Positions 26,830 through 35,038 of a stretch of 64,000 bases of DNA are shown here, in pieces; position 1 is the stretch's first letter; each line of letters starts with the position of its first letter. This stretch comes from Planctomycetota bacterium. GTDB taxonomy: Bacteria > Planctomycetota > UBA8742 > UBA2392. A program made the translations under genes and the position numbers. The notes below the pieces were generated by a model, which ran no database searches, was not told the DNA's origin, and was given only the letters and a program-made list of their open reading frames with translations. The DNA lies in NCBI GenBank assembly GCA_019912315.1, contig JAIOJA010000042.1, positions 248,001 to 312,000 of the forward strand, in the 5' to 3' direction.

Positions 26830-27954
26830 CTACTTCAGCTCTTTGGCGATGTCGTTGAGCATGTCCACGGCCGTCTTCAGCTTGTCGTCGGTGGCGGCGA
26901 AACAGAGGCGGAAGTTGGTGGCTTTGTCGCTGCATGCCGCGCCCGGCACTACCAGCAACTCGCGCTTGATACAGGCTTCCATGAAGCGCTCGGCATCAAC
27001 GCCCTCGGGCAGATATGGGAACATGTAGAAGGCGCCGCCCGGTTTCACTATGCGGTAATTGTCTTTCAAGCCTTCGTACACGAGGTCGCGCTTGCCGCGG
27101 TATTCCTCGCGGTGGGCACTGAAATCCTGATCCAGCCCTTTCAGCGCCGCCCACTGCAACGGCGCTGGCGCGCAGACGTAACTGAACTGCTGCAGACTGT
27201 ACATGCGCTCGGTCAACTCGCGCGGAGCCAGCATCCAGCCGATGCGCCAGCCGGGCATACCCATGCTCTTGCTTGCCCCGCTCACGACGATGCAGTTGCG
27301 CGTAAATTCGCGCGGGCTTACGTGACGCTCGGTGTAAATGAAGTCTTCGTATATCTCGTCGCTGATCAGCGGGATGCCGGTATCGTCGGCCAGTTGCGCG
27401 AGCTCACGCGCCTCGGCTTCGTTCAGGGCATAGCCGGTCGGGTTGCTGGGCGAGTTGACAATGATCAGTCGCGTCTTGTCAGTGATTCGGTCGCGGATGT
27501 CCGTCGCGGTCGGTTTAAAATCAGGATAGATGTCGTAGGTACGGGCCGTTGCGCCAACCATGGTGGCGAGGTGGCGGTACATGACAAAGTACGGGTCCGG
27601 TATCAGGATTTCGTCGCCCGGATCAAGCAGCGCGAGAAAACTCAGCATCAGCGCACCGCTGACACCGGAAGTCACCATGGGCTCGCAATCATCAATGTTG
27701 CCGAAGCGCCTGGCGTAGCGCTCCCTCAGCTTCTCGCGCAGGGGCGGAATGCCCTGCGTTACGGTGTAGCGGTTGCGCCCTTCGTTGATGGCGTCAATCG
27801 CGGCTTGCTTGACCGCGTCTGGCACATCGAAGTGAGCCTGACCTATTGACAGGTCAATAGGGTTCTTCATGGACAACCCAAGTTCAAAGAACTTGCGAAT
27901 GCCGCTGGCCTTGATGCCTGACGCGCGGTTGCTGATGCGGAACGGGTCTGTCAC
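26830..27954 (-). CDS. class I/II pyridoxal phosphate aminotransferase
   Basis: The 374-residue fold-type I enzyme is close to aspartate aminotransferase group Ib. It has NSPSNPTGYALNEAEA (167-182), DEIYEDFIY (199-207), the PLP lysine in SGASKSMGMPGWRIGW (Lys229), and the C-terminal RLCFA. The natural substrate cannot be told from sequence; alanine, aspartate and aromatic amino acids are all possible. Start is GTG 27954 with GGAGG at 5 nt. Confidence 0.85.
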   Translation of the reverse strand: MTDPFRISNRASGIKASGIRKFFELGLSMKNPIDLSIGQAHFDVPDAVKQAAIDAINEGRNRYTVTQGIPPLREKLRERYARRFGNIDDCEPMVTSGVSGALMLSFLALLDPGDEILIPDPYFVMYRHLATMVGATARTYDIYPDFKPTATDIRDRITDKTRLIIVNSPSNPTGYALNEAEARELAQLADDTGIPLISDEIYEDFIYTERHVSPREFTRNCIVVSGASKSMGMPGWRIGWMLAPRELTERMYSLQQFSYVCAPAPLQWAALKGLDQDFSAHREEYRGKRDLVYEGLKDNYRIVKPGGAFYMFPYLPEGVDAERFMEACIKRELLVVPGAACSDKATNFRLCFAATDDKLKTAVDMLNDIAKELK

Positions 27955-28018
27955 GAAAGCCTCCGGCGCGAATGTAGCAGCATGTTGGCGCGCCGCAAAG
28001 ACGCGCCGCGTACAATGG

Positions 28019-28043
28019 AAAAGCCCCCGCAGGCGGGGGCTTT
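28019..28043 (-). terminator. terminator of the small basic protein gene
   Basis: An 11-bp stem (28020-28030 with 28033-28043) reads into TTTT on the minus strand just after the small basic protein gene. Confidence 0.85.
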
Positions 28044-28061
28044 CTCGAGATTCAAGCCTGG

Positions 28062-28217
28062 CTACTTGATGACGCGTGTCTTGGGCAGACCGGTAACGCC
28101 GTCGCCCTTCTTCCAGCGACGCTCGATCTTGAGCTGTTCAATGCGCTCCAGGCGCGTGAGTACGCTGCGCTTCTTGCTGCCGAGCGCGCTGACTTTCAGT
28201 GACGGGTGACGTGACAT
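28062..28217 (-). CDS. small basic protein of PVC-type bacteria
   Basis: The 51-residue, strongly basic protein starts MSRHPSLK, has RSVLTRLERIEQL in the middle and ends GLPKTRVIK. This matches what I know of the small basic protein family (TIGR04137-like) found in Planctomycetota, Chlamydiae and Verrucomicrobia, whose function is thought to be ribosome- or RNA-related but is not settled. ATG 28217 has GGAG at 8 nt; the open frame runs further upstream but without matching sequence. A promoter (28255-28282) and terminator frame it as a single-gene unit. Confidence 0.8.
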   Translation of the reverse strand: MSRHPSLKVSALGSKKRSVLTRLERIEQLKIERRWKKGDGVTGLPKTRVIK

Positions 28218-28254
28218 GCTGACTCTCCAACACACAGCCCTGCAAAGGGCGCAG

Positions 28255-28282
28255 AAGGTAGCACAGCTTTTGTGGCCGTCAA
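28255..28282 (-). promoter_or_regulatory. sigma-70-type promoter of the small basic protein gene
   Basis: On the minus strand, TTGACG (28282-28277), a 16-bp spacer and TACCTT (28260-28255) form a -35/-10 pair about 38 bp before the ATG. Confidence 0.6.
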
Positions 28283-28385
28283 GCGGCAGGTCCAAGACAG
28301 CAGTACGCGACAGCAACTAACTGGGCACACTGGTTCGGAATGCCAAAGCAAAACCTCGAAAATTTTTTTCGTCATCCAATTGGGG

Positions 28386-28467
28386 TGTCAGACAATGCAA
28401 ATACAGCATCTTGTGTTCACATGTCTGATAACTGCGCCCTTGTGTCCCATGACTCGTGTATCGGACA
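28386..28467 (+). promoter_or_regulatory. three spaced 9-bp sites, candidate operators
   Basis: TGTCAGACA (28386-28394), TGTCTGATA (28422-28430) and TATCGGACA (28459-28467) are alike when read as a TGTCNGACA palindrome. Centres are 36 and 37 bp apart. They lie just upstream of the promoter at 28477. Confidence 0.35.
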
Positions 28468-28476
28468 ATTTCGTAA

Positions 28477-28505
28477 TTGACGCTTTGTAAACTACGAGTT
28501 ATACC
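28477..28505 (+). promoter_or_regulatory. strong sigma-70-type promoter
   Basis: TTGACG (28477-28482), a 17-bp spacer and TATACC (28500-28505) lie in a locally AT-rich stretch 52 bp before the ATG at 28557. This is the best consensus promoter in the window. Confidence 0.72.
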
Positions 28506-28556
28506 CTACCAACGCGACGCCGAGCGTTGCCAAACCACAACAACCAGGAGCGCCCC

Positions 28557-28952
28557 ATGGCTGTCATCAAGACCGACGACAAGGTTTCCGAAAGACTCCT
28601 CTCCATCGACTGGGGACAGCCCAGCGCACGTTTGCGCGCCGCACAAAACGCCGCACCCCGCACCGACCTGCGCGGGTTGGAAGTATGTGTCCGCATTGAC
28701 GAGGTGTTTCAGCATATCAACGCCTACCGCGCGCTCATTGAAGCCGAGGTCGCCGGCGAGGGGCTGCTCGCACGCAGTCTGATCAGCCAGGCTAACGCCA
28801 TCTTCAACGAGGCCTTCGTCAACCTCGAGAAGCGCCATGGGTTCAGCAAGGTATACGTGGACGCCCCGGCCGGCGCGCGCAAGCCAAACGAAGACATCAC
28901 CGACCTGGTGATCGAAGAAGTGCTCGCCCTACAGAACATTCTGGACGCCTGA
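28557..28952 (+). CDS. hypothetical cytoplasmic protein
   Basis: The 131-residue protein is not recognised. It lacks a signal peptide or membrane segment. The sequence is helix-rich, with a central LEVCVRIDEVFQHINAYRAL segment and an acidic C-terminus ending EEVLALQNILDA. The frame opens at 28527, but ATG 28557 has AGGAG upstream. It has the strongest promoter of the window and three candidate operator sites, so it is probably well expressed and regulated. The gene is monocistronic: the next start is 240 bp away and a hairpin intervenes. Confidence 0.75.
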   Translation: MAVIKTDDKVSERLLSIDWGQPSARLRAAQNAAPRTDLRGLEVCVRIDEVFQHINAYRALIEAEVAGEGLLARSLISQANAIFNEAFVNLEKRHGFSKVYVDAPAGARKPNEDITDLVIEEVLALQNILDA

Positions 28953-29025
28953 TCTCCCGTTTCGCCCGGGGAGAGCACCATCTCTCCCACACGCCGCTTC
29001 TCCCAACTCTCCGGGCACAACACCG

Positions 29026-29047
29026 GCGCCCCGCAACCGCGGGGCGC
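29026..29047 (+). terminator. hairpin terminator candidate
   Basis: A 9-bp perfect stem (29026-29034 with 29039-29047) with an AACC loop is followed by TCTCCATTT. Confidence 0.6.
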
Positions 29048-29192
29048 TCTCCATTTGGAGGCTCACGCGCAACTTCCGTCCGATAAACAATTTCCGACAA
29101 GTTGACTGAATAAATCCCCCACCGTTTCCCGACACAACATGGGCCGGCGCATCGCCGGTTCTCACCGACGCAAAACGAAAACAGGGCACGCC

Positions 29193-29963
29193 ATGCGCAA
29201 CAATATCCTCACTCTCCTTGTCGGCTTTGTCGTGATGCTGGGCTCGGTCATGCTGTTCAAGCTGGGGCTCGACAAGATGACTGACGCCGAGGCCGCCACC
29301 AGCGATGCCTACGACCGCGTCAACGTTGACATGAACCGCCGCGCGATTCTGTATCGCGTGCAGAACGGCGACACGTTGTGGGGACTGGCCGAGCGCTTCT
29401 ATGGCAACGGGCGCCGCTGGAACGAAATCGCCCGCGCCAACGACCTGACGGGTGCGGACGGCCTGATCGCCGGCGCCATCATCAAGATTCCACTTGGGGC
29501 GCAGGACGAGCTGGCCGAATCGTCGCCCGCCGAAGAGCCCGCCCTGCCGAGTGTCACCTATGACGCCGTCGAAGAGGCGGTCACGGCCGGGAAGTTCGGG
29601 CTGGATGAAGACACCATCGATGTCGCCATGTGTTTGGTAAACCGCGAGCGGTTTCCATCGGGCGCGCTGTGTGTCGCACGCCAATCGGAGCAGAACTCCG
29701 TGCGCCTGAGCCTGTATGACGCTAAGGCCGGTGGCGACGAAGCGCCGCTCGCCATATACGAAGCCCCCACAGGGCAGCAACTGCGCAGCCTGCACAGTGA
29801 AGACATCGACGGCGACGGCGAGCAGGAGGTCTACACCATCTGGCACACGGGCCAAAGCGACTGCACTTCCCGGGTGCTCAAGTGGATCAAGGGCAAGTTG
29901 CAGGTCGTCTGCGAAACGCCGGAAGACCCTATGGCACTCATGCGTCTGCGCAACCGGGACTAG
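29193..29963 (+). CDS. LysM-domain membrane-anchored protein
   Basis: The 256-residue protein has an N-terminal membrane helix or uncleaved signal (about residues 6-26), then a LysM domain (YRVQNGDTLWGLAERFYGNG and following, about 54-100), which binds N-acetylglucosamine-containing glycans such as peptidoglycan. An acidic linker follows, then a C-terminal domain with an FG-GAP-like calcium loop (DIDGDGEQEVY). ATG 29139 could extend it, but ATG 29193 sits just before the hydrophobic segment. It probably anchors to the cell wall from the inner membrane. The next gene starts 10 bp later. Confidence 0.78.
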   Translation: MRNNILTLLVGFVVMLGSVMLFKLGLDKMTDAEAATSDAYDRVNVDMNRRAILYRVQNGDTLWGLAERFYGNGRRWNEIARANDLTGADGLIAGAIIKIPLGAQDELAESSPAEEPALPSVTYDAVEEAVTAGKFGLDEDTIDVAMCLVNRERFPSGALCVARQSEQNSVRLSLYDAKAGGDEAPLAIYEAPTGQQLRSLHSEDIDGDGEQEVYTIWHTGQSDCTSRVLKWIKGKLQVVCETPEDPMALMRLRNRD

Positions 29964-29972
29964 GAGAACACC

Positions 29973-30743
29973 GTGAGCACAATCATGGTTGACGCAGCCG
30001 CGTCGGAACGCCTGTCACGCCAGTTCGAAGCCGTCATGCGCCGCAGTCACGGGCGCGAGGCGCACATCGAAGCACGGCGATTCATTTCGTACCTGTGTGA
30101 CCGTCTTGAGCGCAACAACCACGCCCTGATGGCGGCCGCGCGCAACAGACGCCCTGACCAGATCTTCAGCACGGCCTTCGCCGCGCGCCAGGGGCAGGGG
30201 GTAATGATGACCTGCCTGTTCCTGCTGAATGATCTCAGCGTGCGGATGGGCCGCCAGCGCGTCTCGGAATTTCTGACCGCAACGCAGACCCGCGCAGGCC
30301 GTGCGCTGGCAAAGCGCGTTGGTTCACGCGGAAATGACGGACTGCGCATCAGCAGCATCCGGTTTTCCACAGGTGACAACGCCTGGAAAGCGCGCGAGCA
30401 CGTGGCGCAGCCCGCCCCATTTGCCGGCACCGGCGGCGTGACGACCACGTACCGCTTCCGTGGCAACTATCCGGGCATGATGAAGCTGGGCTTTGTCATC
30501 GAAAATGAAGGCTACAGCGCGAGCCACTTTGTCGCCGTACATACCCGTCTGTTCGCACAGTTCCACGAGAAAGAAGAATGGGTGCCGACTCCCGGTGAGG
30601 CCTTTGCCTTCATCGAAAAAGTCGCGCCCATGGAAGCCCAGGTACTGGCCCTGCGCGGCTTCGATTGCATGGAACTCGTGCGCGGCGTTGACCCGCTGAA
30701 CCGTGACCCGATCAGCCTGCGTCTTCTGGCTCGGGTGGTTTAG
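29973..30743 (+). CDS. hypothetical protein
   Basis: The 256-residue protein is not recognised. It has no signal peptide. The N-terminal 90 residues are helix-rich and basic; the middle (GVTTTYRFRGNYPGMMKLGFVIENEG) is strand-rich; the C-terminus ends LRLLARVV. GTG 29973 has AGGAG upstream, 10 bp after the LysM gene, so both form an operon. The end overlaps the convergent terC gene by 32 bp. Confidence 0.68.
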   Translation: MSTIMVDAAASERLSRQFEAVMRRSHGREAHIEARRFISYLCDRLERNNHALMAAARNRRPDQIFSTAFAARQGQGVMMTCLFLLNDLSVRMGRQRVSEFLTATQTRAGRALAKRVGSRGNDGLRISSIRFSTGDNAWKAREHVAQPAPFAGTGGVTTTYRFRGNYPGMMKLGFVIENEGYSASHFVAVHTRLFAQFHEKEEWVPTPGEAFAFIEKVAPMEAQVLALRGFDCMELVRGVDPLNRDPISLRLLARVV

Positions 30744-31782
30744 GCTCGGCTTTGTCAGCACTTCCCTCCAGCAGCTTCTCTTCCTGTTTTTCGACCTTGC
30801 GCGGTATCGCCAGCGACAACACCACGCACAATGCCAGCACACCGCCGATTACGCTCAATGACACCGCAATGGGCATGTGAAACGGCGGTACGTGAATGGT
30901 CGTGCCGCCCACGCTGAATTCCGGCACCCCCATCGTCAGGATCATCTTGACGCCTACAAAGATCAGAATGATGGAAAGCCCGTACTTCAGAAACCGGAAC
31001 GCCGCCATGATGCCCGCCAGCGCGAAGTAAAGACTGCGCAGCCCGAGTATCGCGAAGGCGTTGCTGGTGTAGACGATGAACGTGTCAACTTCGCGCGTTT
31101 CAGGGTCCATCGCCACGGAAATCACAGCGGGCACGCTGTCCAGTGCGAAGATCACGTCGGTAACCTCGACCAGAATCAAGCCGATGAACAGCATCGTGAA
31201 GTAGCGTTTGCCATCTTCGCGAACCGTAAAGTTCGGCCCGACGTTGAGAGGACGCAACGGAAGCAGCTTTGATGCAAGGCGAACGACAATGCCCTTCTCA
31301 GGGGCCGACTCTTCCTCGTTTGAAAACAGCATCTTGAGTGCGGAAAAAATCAGGATCGCGCCGAAGATGTAGAGCATCCAGTCGAAAGTCTCAATCAGCG
31401 TGATGCCCGCGAAAATGAACACCGCGCGCAGTATCAATGCGCCGAAAACGCCCCAGAACAGCAGCTTGTGCTGGTACTCGCGCGGAATTTTCAGCGCGGC
31501 GAAAATCACCGCGAACACAAACAGGTTGTCAACCGACAGTGCCCATTCGATCACGTAGCCAGCGACGAATCGCAGCGCCAGGTCAGGACCAAAGCCGTGA
31601 TCGCCAAGCAGCGCCAGCGCGCCACCGAACGCGAGCGACAGCGTGACCCAGATGCCGCTCCAGATTAGCGCCTCGCGAATTTTTACCGCGTGCGGGTCCT
31701 TGTGCAGCACGAACAGATCAAGCGCAAGCACGACCGCGATGATCGCGCCAAACACGATCCACATCACAACGTGAAAATCCAA
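30712..31782 (-). CDS. TerC-family membrane protein
   Basis: The 356-residue protein has eight or nine membrane helices and the TerC signatures SVDNLFVFAVIF (near 85) and TDVIFALDSVPAVISV (near 205), each with acidic residues inside the membrane. The family includes Alx and the tellurite-resistance TerC, now linked to manganese export and loading of secreted metalloproteins. Start is TTG 31782, with AGGAG at 6 nt. The charged C-terminal tail overlaps the neighbouring convergent gene. Confidence 0.9.
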   Translation of the reverse strand: MDFHVVMWIVFGAIIAVVLALDLFVLHKDPHAVKIREALIWSGIWVTLSLAFGGALALLGDHGFGPDLALRFVAGYVIEWALSVDNLFVFAVIFAALKIPREYQHKLLFWGVFGALILRAVFIFAGITLIETFDWMLYIFGAILIFSALKMLFSNEEESAPEKGIVVRLASKLLPLRPLNVGPNFTVREDGKRYFTMLFIGLILVEVTDVIFALDSVPAVISVAMDPETREVDTFIVYTSNAFAILGLRSLYFALAGIMAAFRFLKYGLSIILIFVGVKMILTMGVPEFSVGGTTIHVPPFHMPIAVSLSVIGGVLALCVVLSLAIPRKVEKQEEKLLEGSADKAEPKPPEPEDAG

Positions 31783-31815
31783 CGCTCGCTCCTGTCGCGA
31801 CTCGGGCTATCCCTC

Positions 31816-31821
31816 TACCAT
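31816..31821 (+). promoter_or_regulatory. leaderless -10 box, glycosyltransferase gene
   Basis: TACCAT ends 7 nt before ATG 31829. No Shine-Dalgarno is seen. Confidence 0.5.
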
Positions 31822-31828
31822 CACCGCC

Positions 31829-32572
31829 ATGCAACTCCAAGCACTACCGCCCACAACCACATCAACCCGTGCTGAAACTCTCAGCGTGGTGATACCCGCC
31901 TACAACGAAGCACCAACCCTTGAGAGCGTGCTGGACAAAGTTGCGGCCGTACGGTTTTCACTGAACATGGAATTGATCATCGTTGACGACGGCAGCAAGG
32001 ACGACACTGCCGCCATCGCGCGCGCATGGGCCGCCCGAAACGAATCCGACCGCATCCGCGTGAAGGTCATCAGCAAGGAAAACGGCGGCAAGGGTACAGC
32101 CGTGCGGCGCGGCATTGAAGAAAGCACGGGCGAGTACGTGATCATCCAGGACGCGGACCTAGAGTACGACCCAAACGACTACCCGAAACTGCTGGAGCCG
32201 ATCCTGGCGGGCGACGCGGAAGTGGTATACGGCAGCCGCATCACCGGCCCGGATAAACCGGGAAGCCTGAAATTTTACCTCGGCGGCAGGCTGGTCACGA
32301 TCGCCACGAACCTGCTGTACGGCTCGCACATCACTGACGAGCCAACCTGCTACAAGCTGTTCCGCGGCGACCTGATTCGCGGCATTCCGCTGACCTGCAC
32401 GGGCTTCGAGTTCTGCCCCGAAGTCACGGCCAAGGTGATCAAGCGCGGACTCCGCATCGCCGAAGTACCAATCCGCTACTTTCCGCGCGGCATTGAGGAA
32501 GGCAAGAAAATCCGCTCATGGGACGGCGTGCTTGCCATCTGGGAACTGCTCAAGTGGCGCTTCAGTCGCTAG
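31829..32572 (+). CDS. family 2 glycosyltransferase, polyprenyl-phosphate mannose synthase type
   Basis: The 247-residue GT-A enzyme has VVIPAYNEAPTLESVL near residue 26, the nucleotide-sugar aspartates in IIVDDGSKDDT and the DxD-like IQDADLEYDP, and YGSRITGP. It resembles dolichyl- or undecaprenyl-phosphate sugar transferases without the C-terminal membrane helices. The product would be a lipid-linked sugar donor for glycosylation or envelope polymers. Its stop codon TAG forms part of the -10 box of the next gene. Confidence 0.87.
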   Translation: MQLQALPPTTTSTRAETLSVVIPAYNEAPTLESVLDKVAAVRFSLNMELIIVDDGSKDDTAAIARAWAARNESDRIRVKVISKENGGKGTAVRRGIEESTGEYVIIQDADLEYDPNDYPKLLEPILAGDAEVVYGSRITGPDKPGSLKFYLGGRLVTIATNLLYGSHITDEPTCYKLFRGDLIRGIPLTCTGFEFCPEVTAKVIKRGLRIAEVPIRYFPRGIEEGKKIRSWDGVLAIWELLKWRFSR

Positions 32573-32575
32573 AAT
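32570..32575 (+). promoter_or_regulatory. leaderless -10 box, small cysteine protein gene
   Basis: TAGAAT ends 6 nt before ATG 32582. It overlaps the stop codon of the glycosyltransferase gene. Confidence 0.5.
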
Positions 32576-32581
32576 CCCGAC

Positions 32582-32905
32582 ATGGGCGACAATTCCAACG
32601 AGCCAGAAGAACCCAAGCTGCCTCTGACGGTGGACTCCCCCATTGCCTGGGCCGAGTTCCTGATTGATCGTGAAAAGCTGACCGAGTACTACAAGTCGAA
32701 CGGCATCCACTGCCTCGACTGCTGTGCCGCGGAAGCTGAAACCTTTGCCGAGGGCGCCAGGGTACACGAGGGCGGCCCCTTTGGTGGCTTCGACGCCGCA
32801 GAGGTTGTCAAAGACCTGAATGCGCTTGGCAACGAACACCCGTTTGACCCGGACAAACACGTGCAGAAGTCGCTGGTACGCAAGCTGGTCGACATGTTTT
32901 TCTAA
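32582..32905 (+). CDS. small cysteine-containing protein, DUF1858-like
   Basis: The 107-residue cytoplasmic protein has a central motif with CLDCC, then ETFAEGARVHEGGPFGGFD and LNALGN. This order (Cys pair, 'TLxEAA', Gly, 'LN') resembles DUF1858/ScdA N-terminal domains, which occur with redox or iron-sulphur proteins. The match is loose. It lies 9 bp after the glycosyltransferase and about 50 bp before recG, with its own apparent leaderless promoter. Confidence 0.62.
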   Translation: MGDNSNEPEEPKLPLTVDSPIAWAEFLIDREKLTEYYKSNGIHCLDCCAAEAETFAEGARVHEGGPFGGFDAAEVVKDLNALGNEHPFDPDKHVQKSLVRKLVDMFF

Positions 32906-32953
32906 AGCTTTGCACGGGTTGCCGCCCGCGCGCTTCCGCGCTATCCCTAGGTC

Positions 32954-34984
32954 ATGGACCTGACGCCGCTGACCGAGTCGCTGGATGACGCCGTGCGCGT
33001 GGTAGGTCGCGTGGCGCCGGCGATATCGCGCCTGAAGCTCAAGCGCGTCATCGATTTGCTGAATCACTTTCCCCGCGCATACAACCAGCGGGTCGGCATC
33101 GCGGCGCTCAAACCCGGTATGTACGCCAGCGTCACCGGCCAGGTCCTCAGCGCCGAAAACAAGGCCACCAAGCGCCGCCGCATGAAGCTGACGGAAATCG
33201 TGATTGGCGACGAATCCGGCACCCTGAAGGGCGTCTTCTTCAACCAGCCCTGGCTGACCGGAAGATTCAAGCCGGGCATGAAGGTGCGGCTCAGCGGCCC
33301 TGTAGATTACGCCTACGGCGCGTGGTCCATGAAACCTTCAAGCTTTGACCTGAACCCGCCACCGTTCACTCCGGGGCTGGAACCGGAGTACGCCCTGTCG
33401 GAAGGGCTGGCCAATGACGACCTCGCCGATTTCGTGCGCAAACTGATCGATCGCGCGGCGATCATCCCCGACCCCTTGCCGGAAGCCCTGCGCGATCAAC
33501 TGCGCCTGATGCCCATCGCCGAAGCCTACCGGCAGGTACACTTTCCGGAGCACGGCAAGGCACTCGACGCCGGGCGACTTGCATTGAAGTACCGCGAGTT
33601 CTTCCTGCTGCAAATGGGCTTGAGACTCCGCCGCCGCAGCGAAGCGGAAGACACGGAACTGGCCATTACGATCGGTGACGACCTGCGTGAACGCGCGATC
33701 AAGTACTTCCCGTTTGAGTTCACCAAAGCCCAACAACGCGTCTGCGCCGAGCTTGAACAGGACCTCTCAACACCGGGGCGGATGCACCGCCTGCTGCAAG
33801 GCGACGTCGGAAGCGGCAAGACTGCCGTCGCGCTTTACGCCGCGCTGCTGATGCTCGACAACGGCTACCAGTGCGCGATTATCGCCCCCACGGAAGTTCT
33901 GGCCCGTCAGCACTACGCGAACATCAGCAACTACCTGAAGGCGACCAGGGTCCGTGTCGAGCTGCTGCTCGGCGGCATGAAGAAGACCGCCCGGGACGCC
34001 ATGATGGCCGACCTGGCGGACGGGCGCATTCATATCCTGATCGGCACGCACGCGCTGCTTGAGGACTACGTTCAGTTCAAGCGCCTTGGTCTGTGCGTGT
34101 TCGACGAGCAGCACAAGTTCGGCGTAAACCAGCGCGCGGCCTTGCGCGCCAAAGGCAACCGACCGCACATTCTGGCGATGTCGGCCACGCCGATTCCACG
34201 CACGCTCAGCATGACTCTGTATGGCGCCCTTGACGTGTCAATCATCGACGAGTTGCCGCCCGGCCGCACGCCGGTAGTAACGGAGTGGGTCCAGCGGTCA
34301 CGCGAGAGTGCCGCCTATGAGCGCATCCGGGCCGAGTTGAAGGACGGCGGGCGGGCCTACTTTGTGTATCCGCTGGTAAGCGACAGCGACAAGCTTGAGC
34401 TGAAGTCCGCCATCACCTACGCCGAAGAGCTGAAAAACGACGTGTTCCCGGAGTTCCGCGTCGGGCTGGTCCACGGGCAGATGCCGGGTGAAGAGAAAGA
34501 GGCCGTTGTGCAGCGCTTCCGCAACGGCGAACTCGACATCCTCGCCGCCACAGTCGTCGTTGAAGTCGGGGTGGACGTACCGGAAGCCAGCATCATGGTA
34601 ATCGAAAATGCGGAACGCTTCGGACTGTCCCAGTTGCATCAGTTGCGCGGGCGCGTCGGGCGAGGGCGTAAACAGAGCTACCTGTTTCTGTTCGGTGACC
34701 CAAAATCCGGCGAAGCGGTGGATCGCCTGACGGCGATCTGCCGCATCAACGACGGGTTCAAGATCGCGGAAGTGGACCTGAAGATGCGCGGCTTCGGTGA
34801 TTTTGTTGGCACGCGCCAGAGCGGGCTGCCGAAGCTTGCCATAGGCGACTTCGACGCCGACTTCGAAGCCCTGAACCGCGCCCGCACGGACGCGTCAAGG
34901 TTTGGACCGAGTGTTGACGAGTCCCTGATCCGCATGTGCCTTGAACTGCACTACGGCCGCAAGTACAGACTGCTCGACGTTTGA
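32954..34984 (+). CDS. recG: ATP-dependent DNA helicase RecG
   Basis: The 676-residue helicase rescues stalled replication forks and branch-migrates junctions. It has an N-terminal OB-fold wedge domain (about 60-160), Walker A QGDVGSGKTAVALY, motif II FDEQHKFGVNQRAAL (the family often has Arg where Lys is here), motif III SATPIPRTL, and motif VI QLRGRVGRGRKQSY. The C-terminal TRG-like region has GFGDFVGTRQSGLP. Length is normal. TATCCC ends 6 nt before the ATG, so it may also be leaderless. Confidence 0.96.
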   Translation: MDLTPLTESLDDAVRVVGRVAPAISRLKLKRVIDLLNHFPRAYNQRVGIAALKPGMYASVTGQVLSAENKATKRRRMKLTEIVIGDESGTLKGVFFNQPWLTGRFKPGMKVRLSGPVDYAYGAWSMKPSSFDLNPPPFTPGLEPEYALSEGLANDDLADFVRKLIDRAAIIPDPLPEALRDQLRLMPIAEAYRQVHFPEHGKALDAGRLALKYREFFLLQMGLRLRRRSEAEDTELAITIGDDLRERAIKYFPFEFTKAQQRVCAELEQDLSTPGRMHRLLQGDVGSGKTAVALYAALLMLDNGYQCAIIAPTEVLARQHYANISNYLKATRVRVELLLGGMKKTARDAMMADLADGRIHILIGTHALLEDYVQFKRLGLCVFDEQHKFGVNQRAALRAKGNRPHILAMSATPIPRTLSMTLYGALDVSIIDELPPGRTPVVTEWVQRSRESAAYERIRAELKDGGRAYFVYPLVSDSDKLELKSAITYAEELKNDVFPEFRVGLVHGQMPGEEKEAVVQRFRNGELDILAATVVVEVGVDVPEASIMVIENAERFGLSQLHQLRGRVGRGRKQSYLFLFGDPKSGEAVDRLTAICRINDGFKIAEVDLKMRGFGDFVGTRQSGLPKLAIGDFDADFEALNRARTDASRFGPSVDESLIRMCLELHYGRKYRLLDV

Positions 34985-35038
34985 GCCTGACCTGGAGTTT
35001 CGCGACCACGCCACGATCCAGCACATGCCGCAAAATCG

